Assembly (NCBI GenBank): GCA_025529335.1
Contig: JAMYHX010000128.1
Location: 1-64,000 of the forward strand
Source of the DNA: Rhizopus sp. PT2906
Taxonomy: Eukaryota; Mucoromycota; Mucoromycetes; Mucorales; Rhizopodaceae
Length of the DNA: 64,000 bases
Direction: 5' to 3'
Shown piece after piece: positions 1 through 11,429 of this stretch (its first letter is position 1; the number at the start of each line of letters is the position of its first letter). The notes beneath the pieces are model-generated. The model was not told the origin of the DNA and made no database searches. It saw only the letters and a program-made list of their open reading frames with translations. The position numbers and the translations under genes are program-made.

Positions 1-357
1 TCCAGCAGTGACAGTAGCAGTGACAGTGAAAGTGATAGCGACAACTACTCTAGTTCTCATTCTCGTTCTCGTACCCCACCTCGTGCCCGATATCGTTCTC
101 GCTCTCGTACGCCTTCTCGATCCCGTACACCTTCACGTTCCCGTCCTCGCCGTCGTTCGCGTACACCTCGTTCTGCTTACCGTTCTCGTTCTCGCACGCC
201 CCCTCGACAGCGCTATCGCTCTCGCTCTCGTACACCTTCTCGATCTCGTTATCGTTCACGCTCTCCACCCTCTCGTTCTCGTTACCGTTCCCGCTCTTAT
301 ACACCCTCCCGCTCCCGCTCTAGCTCAAGACGTCCTTCTAAAAGATCAAGACGCTAA
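1..357 (+). CDS. C-terminal part of an arginine/serine-rich (RS-domain) protein
   Basis: Frame 1 is open from the window edge to a TAA at 355-357, so only the last 118 residues are seen. The piece opens with a Ser/Asp-rich run and becomes an RS domain with repeated Arg-Ser and Arg-Thr-Pro units (RSRSRTP) and scattered Tyr. Such tails occur on splicing SR proteins, RNPS1-like proteins and RS-tailed cyclophilins and serve as phosphorylated interaction surfaces in nuclear speckles. The folded N-terminal domain lies outside the window, so the exact protein cannot be named. The long alternative frames over this stretch are artefacts of the repetitive codons. Confidence 0.75.
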   Translation, partial: SSSDSSSDSESDSDNYSSSHSRSRTPPRARYRSRSRTPSRSRTPSRSRPRRRSRTPRSAYRSRSRTPPRQRYRSRSRTPSRSRYRSRSPPSRSRYRSRSYTPSRSRSSSRRPSKRSRR

Positions 358-550
358 AATAAAACTTACAGCTTGTATTCTTTTAAAAATAATTATCCAT
401 CCTTTGTTTACATGTAACATAGCCTTTTTCATTTGTTTGTATTCTATACATTAAAAAAATTGAACAATAAATGCACTACTTTAGCATACACTGTAGGACT
501 CCCTTATAACTGAAATACATCCATTGTCAGTAATGATTATGACAACAATA

Positions 551-551
551 A

Positions 552-587
<36 letters not shown>
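551..587. repeat. (TAG)n trinucleotide microsatellite
   Basis: Twelve near-perfect TAG/AGT units lie between the 3' ends of the RS protein and eL21. The 358-703 stretch otherwise holds only AT-rich 3' flanks. Confidence 0.9.
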
Positions 588-703
588 AAGATCAAAAGAA
601 TAAAATTAAGCAGCAAAGACAAATCACAATAAATGTTATCCTAATGCAAAAAAAATTTCTAAAGACAGATGCCTTTATTAAGTTTTTTATCCTAATAAGC
701 TCC

Positions 704-1362
704 TTAGATGAGAGTTTCATAAGGAATAGGAGCGATGGTTTGAGGAACATTCTTCTTGGTGGAGACATGACGAGCTTCACGAGGTTGAGCAGGGATTCTC
801 TTGAGGTTGAATGTAACTAGGAAAAACAAGTTAATAAAGAATACAGTATACATACACAATAACACTTACCACCAGCAGCCTTGGCTTCCTTCTTCTTTTG
901 AGCGTTAAGCTTAACACGGTCCAAGAATTCTTGACGGCACTTGGAGTGCTTGATGTGTTCAACACGAACATTGACACGCTTTTCCATGTAACGGCTACCG
1001 ACAACCTTGTAAACGATGACACCAACGGAAGACTTGGTAACGTTGTAGATGACACCAGTACGACTAGAGTTGAATAATTTTGTTTAATTGTCTATTGTTT
1101 TTCCATATCTCCAACTGTTATTGCTATTTACCCGTGGTAGAACTTGTGAGGCATACCCTTTTGAACAGCAGCATTGGCCTTAATGTCAACAATGTCACCA
1201 ACCTTGTAGGTCTTCAAGTAGGTGGAAAGAGGAATGGTACCATGTTCTCTGAAGTTACGAGAGAACATGTGACGAGTACGAGCACGAACTAGAAATAATG
1301 TTTATATATTGTTTTTATCTATTTTAGTTGCTCAAATACTTACGACCGAATGAGTGAGGCAT
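704..1362 (-). CDS. RPL21: 60S ribosomal protein eL21
   Basis: Four exons on the minus strand: 1362-1344, 1288-1132, 1063-870 and 816-704. All introns have GTAAGT- or GTAAAT-type donors and TAG acceptors. The spliced length is 483 nt, 160 residues, which is the usual size of eukaryotic eL21. Family signatures are visible: RARTRHMFSRNFREHGTIPL near the N-terminus, VGDIVDIKANAAVQKGMPHK in the middle, and a basic segment VRVEHIKHSKCR before the C-terminal tail. The protein is a structural part of the large ribosomal subunit. The first exon is only 19 nt, a common pattern in ribosomal protein genes. It is transcribed divergently from the uS4 gene. Confidence 0.97.
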
Positions 1363-1597
1363 CTTGTACGAAGTGGTATGAAAAGAGACCGAAACAAATA
1401 ATTGGAAGGAAAAAAATTGTTAATAAACTATTGAGAATAAAAAAAATTGCTGTGGCTTAGCTTGCTTTGTTTGGTGAATACAGTGGCTTATGCTCATGTC
1501 AACCACAAAAAAATTTTCGGGCCCGCGCCTGGTTAAAAGTTGCAGACCAGAGGGAATATTGTATGTTTTTCCTTCTCTTTAATTTTGGTTTCCAAGA
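1363..1597. promoter_or_regulatory. Shared divergent promoter of two ribosomal protein genes
   Basis: Only 235 bp separate the start codons of eL21 (minus) and uS4 (plus), so both promoters must be here. The octamer GTGGCTTA occurs twice on the plus strand (1452-1459 and 1483-1490), next to a GC-rich patch GGGCCCGCGCC. A C/T-rich tract precedes the uS4 start. Functional assignment of the repeated octamer is inference. Confidence 0.55.
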
Positions 1598-2173
1598 ATG
1601 GCCGGTACCGTCAGAAACTGTCGCAAGACCTCCACTGTCCCCAAGCGTCCCTTCGAGTCTGCTCGTCTTGACCAAGAACTCAAGTTGATTGGTGAATATG
1701 GTCTCAAGAACAAGAGAGAAATCTGGAGAGTTGGTTACACTCTTTCCAAGATTCGTCGTGCTGCTCGTGAACTTTTAAAGTTGGATGAAAAGGACCCTCG
1801 TCGTCTCTTTGAAGGTAACGCCTTGATCCGTCGTCTTCTCCGTATTGGTGTCCTCGATGAAAGCCGTATGAAGCTCGATTACGTTCTTGCCCTCAAGATT
1901 GAAGATTTCTTGGAACGTCGTCTCCAAACCCAAGTCTTCAAGTTGGGTCTTGCCAAGTCTATTCACCACGCCCGTGTCTTGATCCGTCAACGTCACATCC
2001 GTGTTGGTAAGCAAATCGTCAATGTTCCCTCTTTCATCGTCCGTTTGGATTCCCAAAAGCACATCGACTTTGCCTTGACTTCTCCTTATGGTGGTGGTCG
2101 TGCCGGTCGTGTCAAGAGAAAGAGAGCCAATGCTGGTAGCGGTGAAGCTGCTGAAGAAGAAGATGAAGAGTAA
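1598..2173 (+). CDS. RPS9: 40S ribosomal protein uS4
   Basis: A single-exon gene of 191 residues. The N-terminus carries the family signature KTSTVPKRPFESARLDQELK, followed by the S4 RNA-binding domain at about residues 106-150 (RQRHIRVGKQIVNVPSFIVR). The C-terminus ends in an acidic Glu-rich tail after GGGRAGRVKRK. It is part of the small-subunit head/body and decoding accuracy region. The ATG at 1598 gives the normal family length. The gene is divergent with eL21 and likely co-regulated from the shared 235-bp region. Confidence 0.97.
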   Translation: MAGTVRNCRKTSTVPKRPFESARLDQELKLIGEYGLKNKREIWRVGYTLSKIRRAARELLKLDEKDPRRLFEGNALIRRLLRIGVLDESRMKLDYVLALKIEDFLERRLQTQVFKLGLAKSIHHARVLIRQRHIRVGKQIVNVPSFIVRLDSQKHIDFALTSPYGGGRAGRVKRKRANAGSGEAAEEEDEE

Positions 2174-2653
2174 ACTCTGTCCTTGTCGGTGGTCCACAAC
2201 CTCATATGAACCTTTGCAATAAATTTTAATGATGTTTGTAAAAAAATCACTCTGGTTTTTCGAAGACATCTTAATTGCAAAGCACCTGTCGCTATTCTGT
2301 CGTCAAATTCGGGAGTATTTGATAGCAGGATAGCACAGTATCATATTAAAGCCCTTTCTACACTCCTCTCTCGTCTCTATGCGCTGTATTTCTCTATCGA
2401 CACTTGACCCTATATTGCACTTTTTTTTTAAAAAAATGATGAGAATACGCAAAAGGGGAATCCAAGTATATATGTCACTTTAGACCCTAATACTAAATGA
2501 AGTGGTCATGTGTAAGTTTGCTTTATATTGGATATTATTGTCAGCATAGATGAGAAAGATTGGGGCTTTTAATGTGTATGCTTTGTATATTAAGATTTTT
2601 TATTATTATTATTATTATAAGATTATTCACTATAGTCACACATTAAGAAGTAA
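2174..2653. other. Intergenic, no gene seen
   Basis: AT-rich spacer between the convergent 3' ends of the uS4 and Frizzled-like genes. It holds short homopolymers and a small ATT run near 2600. No open frame, tRNA or repeat copy was recognised. Confidence 0.6.
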
Positions 2654-4736
2654 TTAGAGAGCAAAGAATTGATCATTGTTCTTTTCAAGTCCACGGGTTT
2701 TGATATAAACTTGCAAGTCATAAAAGAAATCACCCCATTCTCTCCAGAGAGATGCTTTTCCGAATATCACAAAGAGCCAGATGCCAATCGTGCTCACAAG
2801 AGTTTCTGCTGCTACCATGAGCGCAAAAGGAGGCAGTTTGTCTTTGATAATATACGTACAATTGTCTTGGCCACCATCAGGAGATAACATACATTCTATC
2901 CAGCTCAGCTTAATAGCGTCATCATTCTTGAGATTAACCATTTTGTGGATCTGTGTAAAGTAAAATATCTATAGAATGACTTGTGTTATTAGTTTTGTTC
3001 ATTTGAATATAAACATGAGTATTACCCAGTAAAAGACGACGGTTCCACTAGATAAAATAGCCAGCAATATAGCACGCCATTGAATCTGCACTGCAGTAAT
3101 AACATGTTTATGCTTTCTAGAAGTAATAGGCAAATTTGTGGTGCCTTGTGACGCAGATTGAGATATGTCTGATTGAATGCCTTCTCGAAATGCCATTCGG
3201 GCAATATAAATAAACGTAGCTATGTGAACCAAGAATGCTGGACAGACGATGGCAGCCATAGGATAAAAGAACAATTCGAAAATCTTGTCTACAGAGACTA
3301 AACAAAGGTTGGCAAATTCAAACTTGACCTTGTGAAGACCAAGAGTGAGTGACATAAAGACAATAGGATATCCCCAGCAAAAGGTGTTCAAAATATAGTA
3401 TCTGTTGGTAAAAAAGTTGACTTTCCAAACCGTGTGCAAGTGAAGATTCAAAATGAGAGCAGCGCTCCAACAGCAGGTTGCCAATGAAGAGAAGATAAGA
3501 ATAGCGCCTATTAAAAGACATTTAAGCAAGAGGATAACAAGAATAATAATAAAAAGGTATTTACCTTGCACGGCACATAAAGGATTATTGTCTTGTGAGC
3601 TAACAGAAGCAGGATTGGCACATTGAATTCGTTTAGGATCATTCACCGAGAAGAAAGAGACCATGCTGAACAGAAAGATGGATATAGAAAAGTTCAAAAT
3701 GAGCAAAGAAGGGTGTCTTCTTTTATCAGGCAAGACCAAGTAACTGACTGTCAGAACGAGTGATAATACGGCGGATATACATCTGACAATGTCGGTTGCC
3801 AAGAACGCACGTATAGTCCAGTCGGTAGGATAGAACTAATAAACAACAAATCAATATTATATGTCAAATTATAGAACCGCAATATACTTTACAAAATTTT
3901 GTTGCGGACACGGAAGGCAACAGCCTGCTTTACAAAATGCAGTGCTTGTTGTGCTTCCTGGTTGTCCATAACCAGCATCCTTTACAAAAGGAGCGGGACA
4001 TTGGGCAATAACAAAGTTGTCTGGAATATATGATAGGTTATAGTAGGCGTTTGGATTTGAAAGCTTAGTTGCTATAGCGTTACAGTTGCCGCTGGAAGAC
4101 AGAGGTTGTTGTGTGATGGGTGATGTTTTCTTGCAGTCTGGTAGTGCGTTAAGTCCAGTAAGCATAAAGATGTTTTTACATTGATGATAAACTTCTTCGC
4201 AAGAGGACATGCATCCCATTGTGGGTTCTAGACAAAAAATTTGTTTAAAATGTTTGTTATAATAAATCATTTTGAATAGTTACCATTGTTATCACATCTA
4301 GGATAAGCAAAGGAACAAGAATATCTGTAATAAGCGTCCACACAAGTGGGTGCAATGTCTTTAAAGTTTTCGCTTATATTCTTTACTAGCGCTATTTGTT
4401 GTTCAATTAATGGTATTTGCAATCCTTTTGTGTATACGCTATAATTTATATATGCCTGCGGAAGATGATGTTAATATGTTATTATACTGAATAAAAGGTT
4501 GCTTCTCTTACGCTGCATATTCCATTTGTTGGATAATTTGTACATGAGCCTATTATAAAAATGTGTGAGTATATTTTTTACTATATTTCGTCAAAATGCG
4601 CCGTACTTGGTGTGGCAGAAGTACTTGTGGTACTAGATTGTGTAGTATTATTTGTAGACACTTGTGCTTGACCGAAAATTGGGGAAAGGGATAGGGTGAA
4701 GACAAGTGCACATTTATATAAAAGATGCGAAACCAT
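2654..4736 (-). CDS. Frizzled/Smoothened-like seven-helix receptor
   Basis: Seven exons: 4736-4607, 4549-4512, 4455-4284, 4227-3893, 3835-3565, 3507-3026 and 2950-2654. Together they encode 574 residues. A signal peptide (MVSHLLYKCALVFTLSLSP) and a Ser/Thr spacer lead into a cysteine-rich domain at about residues 45-215. That domain has the Frizzled-type pattern CVDAYYRYSCSFAYPRC and further paired cysteines. Seven hydrophobic helices follow. Helix 3 carries CAVQG before it and the segment ATCCWSAALILNLHLH; helix 5 is preceded by long loops. Frizzled-like receptors without a known Wnt ligand occur in Mucoromycota, chytrids and Dictyostelium, so the ligand is unknown. The cytosolic tail after helix 7 is about 40 residues, and no KTxxxW dishevelled motif was noticed. 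The 57-nt intron 3564-3508 is a multiple of three and stays open if retained. Confidence 0.88.
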
Positions 4737-7700
4737 TGTATTGTCGCTTTACTATGCTTTTGATCTGATCAATAGTTGAGGCAGGCCTTGGGGTATCTGC
4801 TCTTTAAATTTACAAATGAGGGTAACAGAAAAATAAAAATCAGGAAAGAAAGGTGGGGAAATTCAGAACGATTCAGAATAAAATAAGAAAGGTTGCTCTT
4901 TTTCTCTTTGTAACTGACATTTCTCGAATAACACAAGTCTATTTATACTGCATAGTCCCTCCGCCCTTTCCCCTCTAGAACCTTCTTAATGTGTATATCT
5001 TAATACTTCGTTACTATAAAATGCAAACCCAAACAACCCTTCCCCTACATTTATTCCCTTTTCGAACAAGACACGATATTTTCTCATAAGGCAATATCCA
5101 TTACACACTGTGCTTTGGCCAACATTAAGTTTTAACAATGCTTCTCAACTTTCTATAATAAACATAAGCTTAAATAACCATTCTTTTATTATCTAATAAG
5201 CTATTAATTAAGTAAAAATCTTGACCGAGATCATATCTTTAGTGAAAATATCAACTCGGACTATGCATAAGAGTATTTTTTTCCTATAAAAATGACACAT
5301 ATGTGTACTCAGATTAGAAGCACATGTATTTACCTTGTCCTACTTGTACAATTTAAACACCTCCACAAGGTGATTTGCTCCTTTTCCTTTACTTTGTAAA
5401 CAGCCTAACTTGTATATTACTTTTTTCTCTTTGGTTGCCTTGACCATAGTTACACATATCATCTGAGTGATCTCTCAAACTTTTGTGCATGTGTGTGTGT
5501 ATGTGTGCGTGTGTATATGCAAATCATTGAAATCTGATCAATGAGATGCTTGGATATAATCGACGAATTATTTTTACCCGCTCTATTTTGGCGCTCCTGA
5601 ACTTTCTTTTTTTCACTTTCTGCATAGAATAATCTTTATCATTGAGCTCCGCCACGACGATAATAGAAAGAAGGACAAGTACAATAGAAGCACTTGACGT
5701 TCTATGATGCATTAACTTGTGCGTAAACAGATAACTTAAAAAGAAATACGATCGTCCAGTTGCATTTTTTGCTGACCAACCAAAGATATTCCAAACAAGT
5801 TAATTCGTAACAACTCCACATTTTTTTAATTACAGACCGAATAAGCTTTTTTTTTTACAAACACAAAATTTCCGTTTAAGGAAAGCAAAGAGAAAGGGAA
5901 AGATGCATAGGCCCCGTTTCTAATGAAAGAAAAAAAAAAATACACAAAGAGGTTAAAAAGGGCAGTTTAACAAATAATAAGTTGTTGAATCTCCCATGTT
6001 TATAGCCCTTTATGGCTGATGGCGTCGCTCATTTTCTGGGCCAATCTAAGACATCCTCTTTATTAACTTTTTTTATTTATTCGATTTTGTTGTACAAAAG
6101 TAAAAAGTGGCACTGAAAAAAATGAACTGTAATTTGGGGTTTGAATTTATATTCATAATAGCAAGATCATTTTTGGTTAAATTAATAGATAGTTGCATAT
6201 TCGAATATTACTTACATAGAGCCCATCCATTCAATTACTGACTTGAGTTAGTATACGTCATTTAAAGGGGATCCGTTGACACGGTTAAATATAACTCTGC
6301 ATTTCATTGCTTTTGTAATATATTTAGTACATATAGTACACTAATAATAGAGCCTAGGCTATCTAGTTGACTTTTTATAAGATGCATGATTGTGTACACC
6401 AGTTTACAATACACAAAGAAGGAGACAATTGAAATTAACTGAGATTTACAGGGCTTATAAGGAAGATAGTATAGCCACGAGTAAACATTGGGCATCCCTT
6501 TTAGGGAGCTGTAAAGGGGGCTATAATAGACAAACGTTTCTTTTAGAAACACCGTCCCTTACTTGACCTTGTCTTACTTATGATTTACTATCCGCCAATT
6601 TAATTAGGAGTATAGCTTTTTATTTAATGATATAGACATCTTCAGCCTTTTACTGTCATATAGACACAACTACTGATCCACTCTGTTGGATTTGTGCAAC
6701 CTAAATGAATAAATAAAGAAAAAATTAATATCTAGTTTTCGACCTTTTTGCTGCTTCATAATGGAAGTCACTGCATTAAATTTTATAGTAGTTACCTTCG
6801 TCACGATAGGTCCTGATAAGATCAAACTCCTAAATAAAAGGGTGCGTAATAATGGAGAACTTAATAGAAGGATTTACAGCCATCATTTCCTTATTTTGAT
6901 CAAGATACTCTGTGCTTCTTGACTTATATTCTGCTTTCTTTGGAAACTGTTCCTTCCATAACGGCAATAGTAGCTCTCATTGTTCTTTGTTCTTTATTTT
7001 TTCGATCTTTTTACTTTTATCTCAAACAAACTAAAGAAGAGAGGAAATCAAGTTTTATAAAACATCATTATGGGTTATTATCAAATGGTTTACTGTTTCA
7101 TGTCTTGTATTACACAGTCTTAATACTATCACCGTTGTCTACTAAAAGAGCTTAGACAGTGAGAAAAAAGAGCTTTATTTGGCCAAAAACTATGTTTGCA
7201 CGACTCATGGTTAAACAATAGAGTTGCAAAGAAAAACAAAAACTGCACAATGAAAAAGCGTTTAAGCGATAACCTATAATAACTGCAGTAAATGCGTCTT
7301 TATTACTTTTTTGGCCACTTGTTTACTCTTGTGTTTTCCTTTTTTCCTACACCCAACGTTATCCCTTCTACTAAGCTACCTTAACATGACCTTCTTTAAA
7401 TGTTTAAGCTCTTTCCTCTGTTAAACATTTAAGCGAATGGCTTAAACCTTAATAGAACATTTTAGGGTACAGTGAAGCTGATAATGTCTTCGTCTGAGAC
7501 ATCTTTTATTTTATCACAGTTAGCAAAAGTGAAAGTTATATACGGTTGGCATATATGGTTGTCGGTTTGGACACTTGCTGCTCGACATCGGCTGTAAGTT
7601 TAGATTTTGTCGAACTTTGTTTGGATTTGCCTTAACTGGTAAAGGCTATCGTAATTGTGTATACAGCGGTTTGATTGCTTCATGTACACTCTTTTTGGCT

Positions 7701-7737
7701 GTCTGCCAGGATAAAAGTTTTGATCATGACAGAGGAA
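4737..7737. other. Gene-poor stretch
   Basis: About 3 kb of AT-rich DNA without a convincing gene. It holds a TG/GTGTGTAT run near 5490-5520 and several homopolymers. Two short open frames look doubtful: 5524-5712 minus (62 aa, hydrophobic N-terminus that could be a signal peptide) and 6919-7155 plus (78 aa, non-ATG start, one possible helix). Neither shows a family motif. Confidence 0.5.
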
Positions 7738-8029
7738 ACACTACATGCACCAGAAGTTAAACTAATATTACGTGCGCTACCTCCAGATACTACCTATGAT
7801 GTTGTCCAATAAAACTTTTCACTGTCTTGTTTTGTTTCTTTTTAAGAAAAAAGAAATAAGAACCAAGGCCAATTCAAGTGTAATTATGATGAATGAGTGA
7901 ACTGGACAGCCTTAGATTAGGCAGAAGATTTGGTAGTATAAAGTCGTACAGTGACTCCACACATACTGCCTAAAAGAAGCGTCCTTAGTATTAGCCTATT
8001 TCTGGTGCATTTTCTGGTGCATGTAGCGT
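7738..8029 (-). mobile_element. Inverted-repeat element A, copy 1 (reverse orientation)
   Basis: The left end reads ACACTACATGCACCAGAAG and the right end carries CTGGTGCATGTAGCGT, forming terminal inverted repeats of about 30 bp. The inside matches the reverse complement of the other family A copies, including the stretch AGTGAACTGGACAGCCTTAG. At about 292 bp it is shorter than the others, so part of the interior is missing. The 15-bp unit TCTGGTGCATTT is doubled at the right end. No coding capacity is seen, so this is a MITE-like non-autonomous element. Confidence 0.75.
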
Positions 8030-11000
8030 TCACCTTTATTAAATAGCAGCCTTTTTTTTTTTGTTTCTGTACGACCAAAATTAACTTCACATTTGCTTTC
8101 ATCCTGCATATGAGCTCGTGGGAGGGTCATGTGCTCAACTTGAGACGCATTCATTAGGATTTGAATCATAAAATAACTTTTAATCTAAAGGCACATTGAC
8201 CGAAAATAGAATCTGGGCTCCTTCAATGAGATTTTTTATAAAAAATTACTCTTTGTTGTTAGAGAAACACTATAAAAGTGAAAATAACATGTTTATCAGT
8301 TCAATCAGGACAAATTATTAGAAGAGAAGAGAAAGAGAGGGAATAACATAAACCTCTATTAGTTTGTAAAGTTGAAATGGTTGTGGCTGAAATCTTTAAC
8401 CAGAAAAGCACGATGTTCTTGATTACACAGAGATCTTTCAAAAAAAAAAAAAAAAAAAAAATGCGACAGGAGTCACTGGTATCAATATGAAGAATACTAA
8501 TATCAAAAGATGTAGCTTATCACCTACACATACAAATTATCAACAAAAGAGCAATGTTAAAGAGAAAAACAGGTTAGAGAAACTACGCTTTTATTGATAT
8601 AGGTTCTATACTTTTTTCTGATCTAAAAAAGGCATGTATTCAATTAAGAAGCCAAGTAAACTTATTTCTGTAATCTTATGAAGGCTTGATGCAGTACAAT
8701 CTATTTCCTTATACGGTTAAGGGTCTTTATCAATATATCACCAGCTCTCTTCAAGATGTATGATTCTCTCTTATACTATTTTTGTGGGCATGTTTTTGGG
8801 TTGATGAACGCATTGATGAGCGGTTGTTGTAAGAGTCCCTTTTAGATCAGAAAAGGTACTAAATGTACCCTCTTTATCTCATAAATTTGCATAAGCACTT
8901 TTATATCTGGAGAAACTGGCATTTTGTAGGAATATGTCAGACCAACTAAGGAAAGATTTTTCAAGAATAGTAACGTAGTCTTATCAAAAATCACAAGAAG
9001 GTCTAAAAAGAGTCATTTCACTGAATAAAAAGATTCTCAAGTATAGTGTAAAACGAGCCACGCTAGCTCAGTTCATAGATAATACAGCAACAAAGGAAAT
9101 TCATACGACCGTACTGCACTCAAGTCAGACTTGAATAAGGTTAAGGGCAAAAGACGCTCGAAATCTGCAAAGAGATACTTAAATCAGCCTTTGAAGGCTC
9201 TAGAAGAGGTTAATTTTCAGTAATACATCCTCTTTTCAAGTTGGTAAAAGTCACCACAAAATGTGCGCCCGAGAAGAAGAAAGTTTGACGCTAATCTCCA
9301 GCAGCGTCCCTGAATTACAATAAATAAATACATGCCAGTTAATTCTACAAGAGTTCATACTACTGTCTAAGAGCAATATATTCGAGTTTATTGTAAGTTG
9401 GTTTAACAGCGTGGTGAGAGAGATATTGACATATTGAAGAGATGAGTAGATTCAGGCACCATAAGTTGATGATAGTGAAGTCGGAGCCTGAATCGTTGAG
9501 CACCGAAACAACACTTTTCCTCAAGCTGTTACCATTCACCCAATTTTGACCATTTCTTTGGCACTCAACGCCATCAATATCGCTAACCCAATCTCTATTA
9601 AAAAGTATATCTAAATCCATGTGATCAAATAAACGAACAAGGCGAAAAACAGCGCTCATCATATGGTTGTTACAAAACCTTATCCGTGTTACTTATTTTC
9701 ACTCCTGGTAATGGATATATGGACATAGTGTCTTTGTCATTTCATCAATCTTCCCTTTCTATACGTATCATCAGACTACAAACCCACCAACACTCCATCA
9801 CGACAACTTTATCAACAAGCCGAATATATTCTACCTCCACTCTCCAGTGGCTCAATCGTTTATGGAGTCCTCATTTGATCAGACTATTCGCCTCCATCAC
9901 AACAACGAGCTGTCATCCGCTGTCTCCTGTAATTATCACCGCAAGATCACCGATCACCCTGCCTCACCATAAGTTGGTAAGCGGCGGCAACAAATACTAA
10001 GTCCTACGTAAGAATTCCAAGCGGGCGATGTTAGCTTGCAAAAGACAACAAAGATCGCTCTTCACTCCTAACGCTCGTAAGCATTATTTGTCTGTTCTCT
10101 GTTACTTTTTACAAGCCTTAGTTTATCTGTTCTGGATTAACAACCAAGGTCACGTTCTACGAAGTGTAATATTATGTAAACACATTATACGAACAAGTGA
10201 TCTTGTTATTTCCGCCCACCTCTTTTTCTTTCTCGATTTGCTTTGTTTCTGTCTTACTCAAAAGATAAAGATCAATATTTTTTATTTCATTTATTTTATA
10301 TTATTAAAGTAGTACAAGTTTGAATAAATAAAGCTTATACTTTCAAAACTGAAGCCATTTGAAAAAAAAAGAAAAGGCGGGTAAAAAAGGGCTGTAAACA
10401 AAAAAGGGGGAGCTTTAAATAATAAACAAACTTGGTGTAACTTACGCCTTAATCAGCAGGACATTATCTGCCATCCATGCTACAAGCTCATTTTTTCCCC
10501 CTTTTAAATGCATACAATGATCACGCTGCTTAATTGCAGTTTGATACAGACCCTTCATGTTTATTTGTTTGAATAAGCCAACTCATAATTTTGATAACAT
10601 TATAAGCTTCATCCTTGACCAAAATGATAAAGAAAAAAAAAGTCTGTTCTACCTTAGATACACTATTCCTTTGGATTGATAATAAAAGAGACAAAAGAGA
10701 GAGAGAACAGAGAAAGAAAAATAAGAGAATATGCACATATTACATTCTAGAATTATGTATGTGAAAAAAAAAAGCAGAACAAGGTAAACATAAAGAATTC
10801 CATATGACGTTAACTGAGCCAATATCATTACACCTTTGCTTAATAGACCTTTTTTTTTTTTTGATTTTACATGAGAGTTAATAGGAAGCGATTACCACTC
10901 TATCGGATACAAACCTGTTATTGTGTGCTATTTTATCTTGAAGTTAGGACAAACAAGGTGCTTCTCTGTATAATATACGCATGAACATTTATTTTGCATT

Positions 11001-11429
11001 TCCTTCTCTTTTTCTATTATTACTTTTGTTGTTGCTATTATTTTTATGAGTTGCATTTGTTACCATGGTACTTATACCGAATGGCCGTATCATTGTGGTA
11101 TTTACATTGTACATAGTGTATTGTTTGCATATAAACAAAGTTGAAAATTACTAGTAAATTATTTTTAACAAATTGCTTCCGTGGCAACCCAAACTTTATA
11201 AACAATAACAATCTCAATCCTTGTTACACAACTGTTGCCTCTTGTTTTGAGAGGGCTGTGTGATACAGCTGCAAGTTTGTATCAAGGGGTAGAAAAACAA
11301 AATAAAACAGTTCATGCGAGAAAAATGTGCAATTTGTGTAGCCTTCATTTTTAATCCCCTTTCCATTGTTTAATATAAACAGGCGTCTTTTTTCTTCTCT
11401 TCTTCTTTTTCTTTTACATTTTATTACTT
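8030..11429. other. Gene-poor stretch upstream of the homeodomain gene
   Basis: About 3.4 kb without a convincing gene. It includes a 22-nt poly(A) run (8440-8461) and a more GC-rich patch at about 9700-10070. In that patch several overlapping short frames are open but none has a recognisable domain; it may be a decayed coding relic. The last 100 bp (11330-11429) are pyrimidine-rich, like the 5' leaders of other genes here. Confidence 0.5.

Noticed and set aside
8..454. 148-residue plus-strand open frame over the RS region
   Set aside because: It is the shifted reading of Arg/Ser codon repeats; frame 1 gives a true RS domain ending at 357.
6304..6552. 82-residue minus-strand hydrophobic frame
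   Set aside because: AT-rich chance frame without a family motif or supporting context.
7575..7760. 61-residue frame running into element A copy 1
   Set aside because: No domain, no plausible gene structure, and its end is element sequence.
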